64,000 nt of DNA from Litorimonas sp965205225 (GCA_965205225.1 CBDBFZ010000002.1:682001-746000); one strand, 5' to 3'. Shown: positions 26,740-35,743, numbered from the stretch's first letter. The notes: generated from the sequence alone by a model not told the origin. A program made the numbers and translations.

Positions 26740-27453
26740 ATGCGCCCTGGAAACCGTGCCCTTGATCAGCTGCGTTCCGTTTCGTTTGAAACCGACATAT
26801 CTCGTTACGCGGAAGGGTCATGCCTGACCCGTTTCGGTCATACCCATGTGCTGGTCACGGCGAGTGTCGATGAAAATGTGCCGCGCTGGATGAAGGGCAA
26901 AGGCAAAGGCTGGGTCACAGCGGAATATGGCATGCTGCCGCGGTCTACTCATACGCGTAACAACCGGGAAGCCGCGCGCGGCAAACAGGGTGGTCGGACC
27001 GTAGAAATTCAGCGCCTGATCGGGCGCTCGCTTCGTGCTGTGGTCGATCTGGAAGCGCTGGGCGAGCGTCAGATCCTGATTGATTGCGATGTGATGCAGG
27101 CCGATGGCGGCACGCGCACGGCGTCGATCACAGGCGCTTGGGTCGCGCTGTCTCAGGCTTGTGCGGGTCTGGTCGAACAAGGCCTGATTGAGACAAACCA
27201 CGTGACCGCGCCGATGGCGGCCGTGTCCTGCGGGATTGTCAATGGGACATGCTGTCTGGATCTGGAATATGTCGAGGACTCCGCCGCGCAAGCAGATGTG
27301 AACTTCGTGCTGACTCAGGCGGGTGGGATTATCGAAGTGCAGGCGACGGCAGAAGACGAGCCGTTCACGGCAGCGCAAATGGATGAGCTGATGCGGCTGG
27401 CCCGCAAGGGCGTCGGCGAGTTGTGTGAGATGCAGAAGTCGGCTTTGGCTTAG
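26740..27453 (+). CDS. rph: Ribonuclease PH
   Basis: Phosphorolytic 3'-5' exoribonuclease that trims tRNA precursors. 237 aa, MRPGNRALDQLRSVSFETDI; GSCLTRFGHTHVLVTASVDE; AEYGMLPRSTHTRN; RLIGRSLRAVVDLEALGERQ; the phosphate-site text DCDVMQADGGTRTASITGAW. ATG 26740 with AAGGAG upstream. Divergent from hrcA, the usual alphaproteobacterial arrangement. Intact. Confidence 0.97.
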   Translation: MRPGNRALDQLRSVSFETDISRYAEGSCLTRFGHTHVLVTASVDENVPRWMKGKGKGWVTAEYGMLPRSTHTRNNREAARGKQGGRTVEIQRLIGRSLRAVVDLEALGERQILIDCDVMQADGGTRTASITGAWVALSQACAGLVEQGLIETNHVTAPMAAVSCGIVNGTCCLDLEYVEDSAAQADVNFVLTQAGGIIEVQATAEDEPFTAAQMDELMRLARKGVGELCEMQKSALA

Positions 27454-28067
27454 TTACAGCGCGTGTTTGCAGATGGTCTATTCGACACACGTCATCAAAA
27501 AGCTGCTTCAAGCCTGCTCGGCGTTCCATAGGAGTCTGCTTTTTATAAGTGCCCTGAAGTGTCTCAAAGGAAATCTTGTTCGACCCAATGAATACATCCT
27601 TCCCATCCGCGATATCTATTCGGACAAAGTTGTATATGGGGCGTGCCGCAAGATCGGCACTGGATTCAAAACTGTCCAACTCAATATCGCTAAGGATAGA
27701 GAAGACCCAATCAAGTAACGCATCCCCTTGTCGGGAGTTGCGAGGGTAGGGTGTTGCGGCGCGCGCATGGTCCGCGACGATGATGACAAAAATGGTATCG
27801 ATCGCGATCGCCACACGGCCTTCAACGCTTTCGACTTGATTTAAATAACGTTCGAATTTTTCCTGAATCTCATCGAAATGGCTATAAAACCGTTTTTAGA
27901 GCGCTGTCTTTCGTCGCCAAAACTCGTTTAATATCCGGGCAATATATCGGTCTATCATCAGTCCCGATCTCAGCATCGACGCTCGGTGCGATGAAGATAG
28001 ATCCAATAGCCAGACAAACAGCAAGAGTTGATCTGATCCGAACGAATCTGGGTAGACAGTCGATCAT
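27365..28067 (-). pseudogene. Exported protein of unknown function, frameshifted
   Basis: ATG 28067 overlaps the stop of the upstream HTH gene (TGATG). It gives an export signal (FVRIRSTLAVCLAIGSIFIA with SVDA cleavage region) and IYCPDIKRVLATKDSALK, then a frame change in an A5 run near 27893. The second frame continues FYSHFDEIQEKFERYLNQVE, LLDWVFSILSDIELDSFESS and on to 27365, overlapping the end of rph. Removing one A restores one frame. No family recognised. Confidence 0.5.
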
Positions 28068-28324
28068 CAACTATCCTCGTCTACATACTCCAGGTCTACA
28101 TACTCCAGGTCTACATACTCCAGGTCTACATACTCCAGAATGTCCGCAGGCTGGCAATTGAGCTCGCGGCACAGGGCGTCCAGCGTTGAGAAGCGAACGG
28201 CGCGGGCTTTGCCGGTCTTGAGAATGGACAGGTTGGCCAATGTAATGCCGACACGCTCAGCCAGCTCCGTCAGGCTCATCTTCCGGTCCAGTAGAACGCG
28301 ATCGAGATTGACCTGAATCGCCAC
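28067..28324 (-). CDS. Cro/CI-type helix-turn-helix regulator (YozG-like) with VNTR tail
   Basis: 85 aa from GTG 28324, whose G is shared with the TAG of the upstream gene (TAGTG). The HTH core is MSLTELAERVGITLANLSIL and FSTLDALCRELNCQPADIL, typical of the small regulators encoded beside DUF2975 membrane proteins. The C-terminus is four copies of LEYVD from a 15-bp DNA repeat where relatives have one such motif. Likely regulates itself and the membrane partner. Confidence 0.85.
   Translation of the reverse strand: MAIQVNLDRVLLDRKMSLTELAERVGITLANLSILKTGKARAVRFSTLDALCRELNCQPADILEYVDLEYVDLEYVDLEYVDEDS
28079..28139 (-). repeat. 15-bp coding tandem repeat (four copies)
   Basis: CTACATACTCCAGGT is repeated four times, the last copy slightly diverged at its end, at the 3' end of the HTH gene. 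It encodes (LEYVD)4. Being a multiple of three it can vary in copy number without frameshift. Confidence 0.95.
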
Positions 28325-28875
28325 TAAATCGTGAGCTCCTGCTCGGCGCGCATTTCTGCGCCCTGACGGAAGGCTTCGGACAGAGCCGCAATGACCAGCA
28401 CCAGGAACCAGGTTCCGATCCGGATATCCATGCCGGTTTCCGCGGGACTGACGCCGAGCGCACCGACGGACAGATCGGCCATCGAATGGACGACAATGCG
28501 GAACACTTCCGTGCCGGCAATCAACATCCATATGGATCGGAGGCGAGTAATATTGGCTTCGACAAAGGGGTCACCTTGCTGCACCGTGTGAATGACCCGG
28601 ATCAGGATCGACAGGACGAGCAGCCAGGCGGCAGCCGTGATCGCGCCCGCAGCACAGGCAAAGGCCAGGCGGGCCATGCTGGGCATTGCGTCCGGGCCTG
28701 AATTGCTCAGTAGCCAGCCGCGTAAGGGCGTATCGAACAGGAAGGCCAGCGTGCCAATTGCGAGGACGACGACCCCGATCAGCATCAATGCTTGGACAAA
28801 TCGCAATAGCAGGATCAGCCCGCTGGCGACCGGCTTGGCCAGCTGCGACTTTGCGATATGTGACGATTCAACCAT
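28324..28875 (-). CDS. DUF2975-family membrane protein
   Basis: 183 aa with four predicted membrane helices (LLRFVQALMLIGVVVLAIGT; MARLAFACAAGAITAAAWLL; LRSIWMLIAGTEVFRIVV; GTWFLVLVIAALSEAF) and VIHTVQQGDPFVEANITRLR between helices two and three, the DUF2975 hallmark. It forms a two-gene operon with the downstream YozG-like regulator, the standard partnership of this family. Biochemical role unknown. Confidence 0.85.
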   Translation of the reverse strand: MVESSHIAKSQLAKPVASGLILLLRFVQALMLIGVVVLAIGTLAFLFDTPLRGWLLSNSGPDAMPSMARLAFACAAGAITAAAWLLVLSILIRVIHTVQQGDPFVEANITRLRSIWMLIAGTEVFRIVVHSMADLSVGALGVSPAETGMDIRIGTWFLVLVIAALSEAFRQGAEMRAEQELTI

Positions 28876-28952
28876 AATGTGTTGATAAACGATAAAGTCT
28901 CACACGCAAGCGAGCGTTGCGCCTGGGACTGTATCGGACCTATGGGGCAGAT

Positions 28953-29603
28953 ATGTCTTCAGATTTGTCACATCTCACATCCGGCCTGACCATTGTGGTC
29001 GCCTCTTATAATGAGGGGAAGGTCCGCGAAATACGTGCGCTGCTGGCGCCTTTTGGCCTGACAACCGTTAGCGCGGCAGAGCTTGATCTCCCCGAACCTG
29101 AAGAAACGGAAGATAGCTATGCGGGTAATGCGCGGCTTAAAGCCGTGGCGGCGGCTAGGGCGTCGGGCCACCCTGCTCTGTCCGATGATAGCGGCATCGA
29201 GGTTATCGCTCTGAATGGTCAGCCCGGTATCTATGCGGCGCGCTGGGCCGAGGATGAGCAGGGCAACCGCGATTTCATGCGCGCCATGACACGCGTTCAT
29301 CATGAGCTGGGCGAGAGTGAGGACCGTAGCGCGCGGTTTGTCTGCGCGCTCTGCCTCGCCTTTCCAGACGGTAGGACGACGATTTATGAAGGTACATGCG
29401 AAGGTGAGATCATCTGGCCCCCTCGCGGTGACAGGGGGTTCGGCTATGATCCGATCTTCGTCATGACAGACGATACGCAGACTTTCGCCGAAATCGACCC
29501 GACCCGGAAACACGCTAAGAGCCACCGCGCCGCGGCTTTTACCAAATTCCTTGCTGACCAGTTCCCGTCTCAGGCCGGCCCGGATGACTCTGATCCCTGC
29601 TAG
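28953..29603 (+). CDS. rdgB: Non-canonical purine NTP pyrophosphatase (RdgB/HAM1)
   Basis: Hydrolyses dITP/XTP to keep deaminated purines out of nucleic acid. VVASYNEGKVREIRALLAPF is the N-terminal substrate loop; YAGNARLKAVAAARASGHPA followed by LSDDSGIEV and PGIYAARWA are the metal/nucleotide sites; GDRGFGYDPIFV and THE-equivalent region AEIDPTRKHAKSHRAAA close the fold. ATG 28953 preferred; a TTG lies 12 codons upstream. Overlaps hemW by 20 bp. Intact. Confidence 0.95.
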   Translation: MSSDLSHLTSGLTIVVASYNEGKVREIRALLAPFGLTTVSAAELDLPEPEETEDSYAGNARLKAVAAARASGHPALSDDSGIEVIALNGQPGIYAARWAEDEQGNRDFMRAMTRVHHELGESEDRSARFVCALCLAFPDGRTTIYEGTCEGEIIWPPRGDRGFGYDPIFVMTDDTQTFAEIDPTRKHAKSHRAAAFTKFLADQFPSQAGPDDSDPC

Positions 29604-30735
29604 CCAAGACCTGCTCGCTGTCTATCTGCACTGGCCCTATTGTGCGCGCATCTGCCCCTATTGCGATTTCAATACCCATCTCAATAAGCGGGCGGATGAA
29701 AGCGATCAGCTGATCGATGCGATGGTTAGGGATCTGGTTCATTGGCGGGACTGGACGGGACCGCGTGAGATCGGATCAATCCATTTCGGAGGCGGGACTC
29801 CGTCACTGCTGAGCCGTGGCCAACTGATGACGCTGTTGGACGCCATCCGCATGCTCTGGGGAGAGGGCCCAGCCGAAGTCGCGCTCGAAGCCAATCCGAA
29901 TGACGTCACACCGGAGCGTATCGAAAGCTGGATCGGGGCCGGGCTTACGCGGTTGTCGCTGGGCGTACAGAGTTTCAACGATGCCGTGCTGAGGACACTG
30001 GGTCGTGATCATGACGGGGCATCTGCGCGGCGATCGGTCGAGCGGGTGATTAATGCGTTCAAATCCGTGTCCGTTGATTTTATTTTCGGGGTCGAAGGAG
30101 AGCCGAGAGGTCGCCTGCCGAGCGATCTGGCTGCGCTGCTGACACTCGGCGTGCCGCATCTTTCGACTTACCAACTGACCATCGAACCCGGCACGGCCTT
30201 CGCCAAGGCAGAAGCCTGCGGTGCGCAGATGGCGGTTGGTGAGGATCAGAGCGCGCAGGATTTCGAGTTGATCCGCGAAACCCTGTTGGCGGAGGGTTAC
30301 TACCATTATGAAGTGTCGAACTTTGCCAGACCCGGACAGAAGAGCGCGCATAACCTCGCCTATTGGCGCGGCCGGGATTATGTCGGCGTTGGCCCCGGTG
30401 CGCATGGCCGACTATGGACAGGTAAGGGCCGTGTAGCGACCGAAACAGCGCTTCGCCCGGCTGACTATATGACCGCCGTTAGGTCGTGCGGCACGGCGAT
30501 CACGGCGCAAGAGACCTTGAGCCCGGATGCGGCGGCGCAGGAATATGTGATGATGGGGTTGCGGATCGACGAAGGTCTGTCCCTGTCTCGGCTAGCGACC
30601 CTGAGCGGAGAGACCATCAAGATTGATCCGGTCTTAATTGAGGATGGTCTGTTGACGATCAACGGGGACCAGCTGGCCGCGACGGCTCAGGGCCGAATGG
30701 TGCTGGATGCGCTGACGCGCGCAATTTTGCTGTAG
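29584..30735 (+). CDS. hemW: Radical SAM heme chaperone HemW
   Basis: Coproporphyrinogen-oxidase-like radical SAM protein, 383 aa from ATG 29584. The cluster motif is CARICPYCDF (CxxxCxxC) after VYLHWPYCARI; SIHFGGGTPSLL binds SAM; SLGVQSFNDAVLRTLGR and YHYEVSNFARPGQKSAHN follow. The CxxxCxxC spacing without the extra upstream HemN residues agrees with HemW (heme delivery) rather than the oxidase. Forms an operon with rdgB. Confidence 0.93.
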   Translation: MTLIPASQDLLAVYLHWPYCARICPYCDFNTHLNKRADESDQLIDAMVRDLVHWRDWTGPREIGSIHFGGGTPSLLSRGQLMTLLDAIRMLWGEGPAEVALEANPNDVTPERIESWIGAGLTRLSLGVQSFNDAVLRTLGRDHDGASARRSVERVINAFKSVSVDFIFGVEGEPRGRLPSDLAALLTLGVPHLSTYQLTIEPGTAFAKAEACGAQMAVGEDQSAQDFELIRETLLAEGYYHYEVSNFARPGQKSAHNLAYWRGRDYVGVGPGAHGRLWTGKGRVATETALRPADYMTAVRSCGTAITAQETLSPDAAAQEYVMMGLRIDEGLSLSRLATLSGETIKIDPVLIEDGLLTINGDQLAATAQGRMVLDALTRAILL

Positions 30736-30745
30736 GCTAGGCCGG

Positions 30746-30775
30746 AAAAAGCCCCGGGAGTGAGCCAGCCGGGGC
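30746..30775 (-). terminator. Terminator between hemW and sciP
   Basis: GCCCCGG and CCGGGGC (30751-30757 and 30769-30775) form a 7-bp stem with an 11-base loop. On the minus strand the stem is followed by TTTTT, so it ends sciP transcription; it may also slow hemW transcripts. Confidence 0.75.
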
Positions 30776-30799
30776 GTTCACATATGTTTTGAAGCCGGA

Positions 30800-31072
30800 T
30801 TAGCGATATTGTTGGATACGCGTCGTCCGCAGGCCGGAAATGCCGTGGCTTTCGATCGAACTCTGCCAACTTATGAATTCTTCGGATGACAAACCGTAAC
30901 GATCCAGCGCACTTTCCAGCGTCAGCAGTCCGCCGCGTACTGCAGCCACAACTTCGGCTTTGCGGCGAATAACCCACCGAACCGTATCCGGTTTGGGCAA
31001 GTCGGCCAGTGTGAGCAGAGTCCCTTCGGGGCCGATCACGACATGCTCTCTTTTCAGTTTGCGCTCACTCAT
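30800..31072 (-). CDS. sciP: CtrA inhibitor SciP (DUF1153)
   Basis: 90 aa from ATG 31072: MSERKLKREHVVIGPEGTLL, TLADLPKPDTVRWVIRRKAE, VVAAVRGGLLTLE. In Caulobacter crescentus SciP binds CtrA and blocks activation of CtrA-dependent promoters in G1. The trihelical core and basic VIRRKAEVV helix are present. An in-frame start 13 codons upstream is unlikely. Its presence indicates a CtrA-controlled cell cycle. Confidence 0.93.
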   Translation of the reverse strand: MSERKLKREHVVIGPEGTLLTLADLPKPDTVRWVIRRKAEVVAAVRGGLLTLESALDRYGLSSEEFISWQSSIESHGISGLRTTRIQQYR

Positions 31073-31359
31073 GGGCTTCGAAGTCCTCTTTGTCCAGGTT
31101 GCTTTCACCAAAAAACCCGGATGTGTTGGTTGAATTGGTGGTAATGGAAGGGTGTTAAGGAGGGTTTAAATGACGCAAAAATTCTTGAATGTTTTCAGTT
31201 GTTTATCTTTATTAATGGATACTAAGTAAGGTTAACGCAGCACTACCTTTTCTATGGATTGTTACGGTAGCGGTTTGATTCAGTTGGAAATTCCGGATCA
31301 GTGTAAGCCTGACCAAGGGCGTCGACTCGGAGCTGGACCGTCCCTATATCGCGCTCATT

Positions 31360-32523
31360 ATGTCCCAAACCGTCCTTGAAAACCCGCTCAGTGCGCCCAA
31401 TTCTCTTGGATTTGCGAAACCAGAGAGCCAGACCCGTGTCGTTGTCGCGATGAGCGGCGGGGTGGACAGTTCTGTCTGCGCCGCGCTGCTGGCGCGTGAA
31501 GGCTATGAAGTCATTGGTGTGACACTGCAGCTCTATGACCACGGCGCAGCGGTGAAATCCGCCAAGTCCTGCTGCGCGGGTCAGGATATATATGACGCGT
31601 GCCGCGTATCGGAGATGATCGGGTTTCCGCACTATGTGCTCGACTATGAAACCAATTTCCGGGAATCCGTCATTGAGGATTTCGCCGACACCTATCTGAA
31701 GGGGTCGACGCCGATCCCCTGCGTACGCTGCAACCAGACGGTCAAGTTTCGCGATCTGCTGGAGGTTGCCAGAGATCTTGGCGCGGACTGTATGGCGACG
31801 GGCCATTATATACAGCGTGTGGACGGGCCTGACGGGCCGGAGCTTCACCGCGCCTATGATGGCGGTAAGGATCAGAGTTACTTTCTGTTTGCGACGACGC
31901 CGGAGCAGCTCGACCTTCTGCGCTTCCCGCTGGGTCACCTGGATAAATCCGAAACCCGGCGTCTGGCCGAGGAAATGGAGCTCACCGTCGCGTCCAAACC
32001 GGACAGTCAGAATATCTGCTTCGTCCCGGAAGGCCACTATACGGATGTAATAAAGAAGATCCGCCCGCACGCAGCCCAGCCGGGGGATATCGTCGATCAG
32101 GTCGGCACCGTGCTCGGTCACCATCGCGGCGTCATGTATTACACGGTCGGGCAACGGCGCGGTCTGGGTCTGGGTGAGCATACTGGAACGGATCCGCTCT
32201 TTGTCATCCATATCGACGCGGATGCCAAGCAGGTCGTGGTCGGGCCGCGCAGCGCGCTGCAACGCTCCGACATCTATCTGTCAGAGGTCAACTGGATTGG
32301 CCCGGGGACGCTGGCTGATGCTGATGGACTGGCGATCAAAGTGAAAGTCCGCTCGACCCACCCGCCTGAGCGGGCGGCGCTTCATGTCAATGGTGATGAA
32401 GTCCTGGTCCATCTGGCTGAGCCGAATATTGGCATCTCACCGGGTCAGGCCTGCGTCTTCTATGAAGACCGTGCAGACGCGCAGCGCACGCTCGGCGGCG
32501 GCTGGATTACGCGCACGGCTTAA
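31360..32523 (+). CDS. mnmA: tRNA-specific 2-thiouridylase MnmA
   Basis: Thiolates U34 of tRNA Glu/Gln/Lys. 387 aa. PP-loop VVVAMSGGVDSSVCAALL; catalytic Cys in IPCVRCNQTVKF; GADCMATGHYIQ; the second catalytic Cys in SKPDSQNICFVPEGHY; central and C-terminal beta domains to TLGGGWI. Preceded by about 250 bp of AT-richer intergenic DNA and followed by the broken dodecin gene. Intact. Confidence 0.96.
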   Translation: MSQTVLENPLSAPNSLGFAKPESQTRVVVAMSGGVDSSVCAALLAREGYEVIGVTLQLYDHGAAVKSAKSCCAGQDIYDACRVSEMIGFPHYVLDYETNFRESVIEDFADTYLKGSTPIPCVRCNQTVKFRDLLEVARDLGADCMATGHYIQRVDGPDGPELHRAYDGGKDQSYFLFATTPEQLDLLRFPLGHLDKSETRRLAEEMELTVASKPDSQNICFVPEGHYTDVIKKIRPHAAQPGDIVDQVGTVLGHHRGVMYYTVGQRRGLGLGEHTGTDPLFVIHIDADAKQVVVGPRSALQRSDIYLSEVNWIGPGTLADADGLAIKVKVRSTHPPERAALHVNGDEVLVHLAEPNIGISPGQACVFYEDRADAQRTLGGGWITRTA

Positions 32524-32628
32524 GGTTGGAGTCATTTGGTTCCAACCCGAACAGATTATTTTTTGAAAGCCGACAACAGCTCATGATCGCGCTAGGATCT
32601 ATTCTCAACTGATAGAAGGAGAATAGTT

Positions 32629-32826
32629 ATGGCCGTCGTGAAGACCGTCGAAATCATGTCCGAGAGCCCGTAGTCGTTTGAGTACGCCATCGAAAAAGCC
32701 GTGCAGCGTATGTCAAAGACCGTGGAAAATATCTGCTCGACCTATGTTAATGAGATGACCACGTCGATTAAGGATAACAAGATCGACAAATATCGCGTCA
32801 ATGTGAAGATCACATTTGAAGTGGGC
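32629..32826 (+). pseudogene. Dodecin-family flavin-binding protein with internal amber codon
   Basis: ATG 32629 with AGAAGGAG upstream reads MAVVKTVEIMSESP, then TAG at codon 15, then in the same frame SFEYAIEKAVQRMSKTVENI and DKYRVNVKITFEV, the full dodecin fold (about 66-70 aa). The stop replaces a position normally occupied by a small or charged residue before SFE (Lys or Gln by one base change). The frame also lacks a normal end and runs on to 32919 through a terminator hairpin. Dodecins store or buffer flavins as dodecamers. Confidence 0.85.
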
Positions 32827-32883
32827 GACTTATCCCTAGCTTCAGGGATCCGGTCCACGGATTGTGTGCTGACAATGAGGAAA

Positions 32884-32915
32884 ACCCGTCCGCAACCGTG
32901 GGCGGGATTTTCGTT
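32884..32915 (+). terminator. Terminator after dodecin locus
   Basis: CCCGTCCGC and GTGGGCGGG pair over nine positions (two G-T/T-G pairs) around a 4-base loop, followed by ATTTT. Confidence 0.6.
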
Positions 32916-33040
32916 CTGACAGACTATGATGGCGAAACTGGCCGTTGACCCGACCCGTCTATTTTCAATCAAATGGTTGACGCGACGGACCTTGCCCCCA
33001 AATGATAAAGTAAACAGATTTCGCATTCCGGAACAGGCCC

Positions 33041-33232
33041 ATGACTGATCAGACCGCTATCCTTATCGTCTTCCTGCTGATCGTCCTTGTTGTCGCCCTG
33101 TTCGTGCAGAATGGCCGACAGAAACGACGCTTCGAAAAAGAACGCGCGGCCCGCAAACGCAAACTGGATCAGATCAAAGCAAACGCCCGCGCCAAAGCGC
33201 AATCTGTCACAGAGACTGATACCGACACCTGA
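33041..33232 (+). CDS. Small single-helix membrane protein, function unknown
   Basis: 63 aa: MTDQTAILIVFLLIVLVVAL is an N-terminal membrane helix, followed by a basic, helical tail (QKRRFEKERAARKRKLDQIK). Resembles small anchored proteins with a cytoplasmic charged tail; no family recognised. Ends 36 bp before the thiolase gene. Confidence 0.55.
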   Translation: MTDQTAILIVFLLIVLVVALFVQNGRQKRRFEKERAARKRKLDQIKANARAKAQSVTETDTDT

Positions 33233-33268
33233 CCTGCATTTCATTTCCCGTAAAATAAGAGCACATCC

Positions 33269-34456
33269 ATGACCCAATCGTCTGACCCTGTCGTCATCGT
33301 CGGTATTGCCCGCACGTCTATGGGGGCCTTCATGGGCAGTCTGGCCGGTGTAACCGCGCCGCAGCTCGGCTCTGCGGCCATCACCGGCGCCATGACCGAA
33401 GCTGGGGTTGAGGCCGATCAGGTTGAACAGGCCATCATGGGCTGCGTTCTGCCCGCCGGACAGGGGCAGGCCCCCGCACGTCAGGCAGCGCTGGGGGCTG
33501 GGCTTCCGCTCGCGACCGAAGCGACCACTGTCAACAAGATGTGCGGCTCCGGGATGCAGGCGGTTATCATGGCGCATGATGCGATCAAGGCGGGCTCGAT
33601 CAATATCGCGGTGGCTGGCGGTATGGAGAGCATGTCCAACGCCCCCTACCTGCTGCCCAAAGCGCGCGGCGGCCTGCGCATGGGCGACAGCCAGGTGATT
33701 GACAGCATGATGCATGACGGGTTGACCGATGCCTATGCGGGCGGCGCGATGGGCGTCTTTGCCGATGAAATTGCAGGTCAATATCAATTCACGCGCGAAC
33801 AGCAGGATGCCTACGCCATTGAAAGTGTGCGTCGCGCCCAAGCCGCACAGGCGGATGGCGTCTTTGACCGCGAACTCACGCCTTTCACCGTCAAGACGCG
33901 TAAGGGCGAGGTAATTGTCGATACGGATGAAGGCCCCGGCAATGCGATGCCGGAAAAGATCTCGAATCTGCGTCCGGCTTTTACAAAAGACGGCACAGTC
34001 ACAGCAGCCAATGCGTCCTCCATCAATGACGGTGCGGCCGCGATGGTGCTGATGCGCCGCAGTCAGACCGAGGCCGAAGGTCACAAAGTACTGGCCGAAC
34101 TCGTCAGTCATGCCGCCCACGCGCATGAGCCGTCTAAATTCACGACTGCGCCAGTTCACGCCATGCGCAAGGCGATGGAGAAGGCGGATTGGTCCGTAGA
34201 GGATGTCGATCTCTGGGAAATCAACGAAGCCTTCGCCATCGTGCCGATGATCGCGATGCGGGAAATGGGCATCGACCATGAGCGAGTGAATGTTAATGGC
34301 GGCGCCTGCGTGCTTGGCCATCCGATCGGCGCATCCGGCGCGCGGATCATGGCGACGCTGATCAGCGAAATGGAACGCCGCGACGCCAAGACCGGTGTGG
34401 CAAGCCTTTGCATTGGTGGCGGTGAAGCGACAGCGGTGTGCCTGCGTCGAGATTAA
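33269..34456 (+). CDS. Acetyl-CoA acetyltransferase (thiolase)
   Basis: Thiolase II type, 395 aa. Acyl-accepting Cys in NKMCGSGMQAV; ASSINDGAAAMVLM; catalytic His in NVNGGACVLGHPIGASGARI; final Cys in SLCIGGGEATAVCLRRD. Condenses two acetyl-CoA (or cleaves acetoacetyl-CoA) in fatty-acid and polyhydroxyalkanoate metabolism. ATG 33269. Intact; an IS5-type remnant begins about 10 bp after its stop. Confidence 0.93.
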   Translation: MTQSSDPVVIVGIARTSMGAFMGSLAGVTAPQLGSAAITGAMTEAGVEADQVEQAIMGCVLPAGQGQAPARQAALGAGLPLATEATTVNKMCGSGMQAVIMAHDAIKAGSINIAVAGGMESMSNAPYLLPKARGGLRMGDSQVIDSMMHDGLTDAYAGGAMGVFADEIAGQYQFTREQQDAYAIESVRRAQAAQADGVFDRELTPFTVKTRKGEVIVDTDEGPGNAMPEKISNLRPAFTKDGTVTAANASSINDGAAAMVLMRRSQTEAEGHKVLAELVSHAAHAHEPSKFTTAPVHAMRKAMEKADWSVEDVDLWEINEAFAIVPMIAMREMGIDHERVNVNGGACVLGHPIGASGARIMATLISEMERRDAKTGVASLCIGGGEATAVCLRRD

Positions 34457-34465
34457 GGTTGGAGA

Positions 34466-35016
34466 TTAGGTTCAGGACTCATTAAATCTAATACGTGACA
34501 AATTACTGCGATTGTGATTGCGGTCATGAAGATGTCGGCCTGTCGATCATATCGTGTTGCAATGCGTCGCCAATCTTTGAGCCGCCCGAACATGTTTTTT
34601 ATCTTATGGCGTTGTTTATATTGTATTTTAAAGAATGAAACGGGAGAGTTGCGCCTCTTTCGCGGCGGAATGCAGGCCGTGATACCTTTAGCCCTTAGGG
34701 CCGCACGATAATCATCAGAGTCATAGCCCTTATCACCGATCAGTGTGATGTCCGGCCCATCGGGCAGAACAGGATAAAGGATTTTCGCGCCAAGATGGTC
34801 TGAGGTCTGACCCGCTGTTAGATATAGGGCGATCGGACGGCCCATTCCATCGCACACGGCGTGTAGCTTTGTGTTCAGGCCGCCTTTAGTGCGCCCGATG
34901 TGACGGGGAAGTATCCCCCTTCTAAGAGGCTTGACGCCGTGCGATGGGCTTTGAGGTAAGTGGCATCAATCATGAGTGTATCTAGTGGGCCATTGTCTGC
35001 CGTCAGAGCGTCAAAG
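34466..35016 (-). mobile_element. IS5-family remnant of a third type
   Basis: End GGTTCAGGACTC at about 34466 is preceded by TTA, the TNA-type target of the IS1031-like group. Minus-strand text DTLMIDATYLKAHRTAS, HIGRTKGGLNTKLHAVCDGM, LIGDKGYDSDDYRAAL and MFGRLKDWRRIATRYD identifies a DDE transposase. The catalytic Glu position reads Lys (HKIKNMFGRLK where relatives have IEN), a frameshift lies near 34905, and the other end and most of orfA are missing. Dead element. Confidence 0.8.
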
Positions 35017-35021
35017 GCTGA

Positions 35022-35648
35022 TCACGGAAACGGCGGCCCCTGGTCAGTTCGCGGCCACGGCCCATGACATTGCCCGGGACAGCCTGCCCAGTCGGGTCGA
35101 AATCCGGCGCCGCATGTCCGTGCTGAGCAGCCCTGACATTCTGCCCCCCACCCGCCGCAAACTGCTAGGTGCCGCCATGGCGCCGACCCGGGCGCTGGAT
35201 AATGCGCGCAGCCCCGCCGCCCTGCGCGCGCTGGACGCGGCGCAGGTGACCGATTTGCTGACCCTGTCAGACCGGCTTCCGGGTAAAATCCACCCAGCTC
35301 TACCGCGCCCAGGACACGTCTAGCCCCTATTGCTTGCCGGCGGACGTGATCGTCGCGCTGGAAACCGAAGCGGGTGAGCCTCTCTATACCGCCGCTATGA
35401 TCCAGGCCGCGCCCGACATGAAGGGCTGCGCTGATCTGATGGGCGGAGCCATCACTCTGGGTGCCGATGCGAGCGGCTTGGCCGTCAATATCCATCAAGC
35501 TCTGGCCGATGGCCGCCTGTCTAATTTGGAGCGGGACGATTTATTCACCCGCATCGCCACCATTCGCGCCGGCCTGCAATCCATCGAGGTCGAGCTGGGC
35601 CGCGAAGAGGGCCTCACCGTGATTGACGGGCCGGGGATGGTGTCATGA
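35022..35648 (+). pseudogene. Unidentified regulator-like ORF (possibly phage CII/CP76-like), frameshifted
   Basis: Frame one (from the IS junction) reads AATAHDIARDSLPSRVEIRR and DNARSPAALRALDAAQVTDL, then changes frame near 35290 (an extra A in GGGTAAAATCC). Frame two continues TQLYRAQDTSSPYCLPADVI, VALETEAGEPLYTAAMIQAA and a C-terminal helical part ending at TGA 35648. The layout loosely recalls the phage regulatory CII (CP76) family. Its 5' end is cut by the IS remnant. Confidence 0.4.
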
Positions 35649-35743
35649 TCGGTCTCTTTCACAACCACTCACCGTCTGGGTTATTTCTTTTTTCCCCGGC
35701 GCGTGTCGACGGGGCGGCGTCTGGATCTCCCCAGCCCGTCCCG

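Noticed and set aside
28079..28139. Short direct repeats as a CRISPR array
   Set aside because: Units are 15 bp with no spacers and are in frame with an HTH gene: a coding VNTR.
32969..34321. 450-aa minus-strand open frame opposite the thiolase
   Set aside because: Arises from the codon bias of the thiolase gene; no family text, and a clear thiolase lies on the plus strand. The same holds for 336 aa at 31252-32262 opposite mnmA, 391 aa opposite cysI and 286 aa opposite the TonB receptor.
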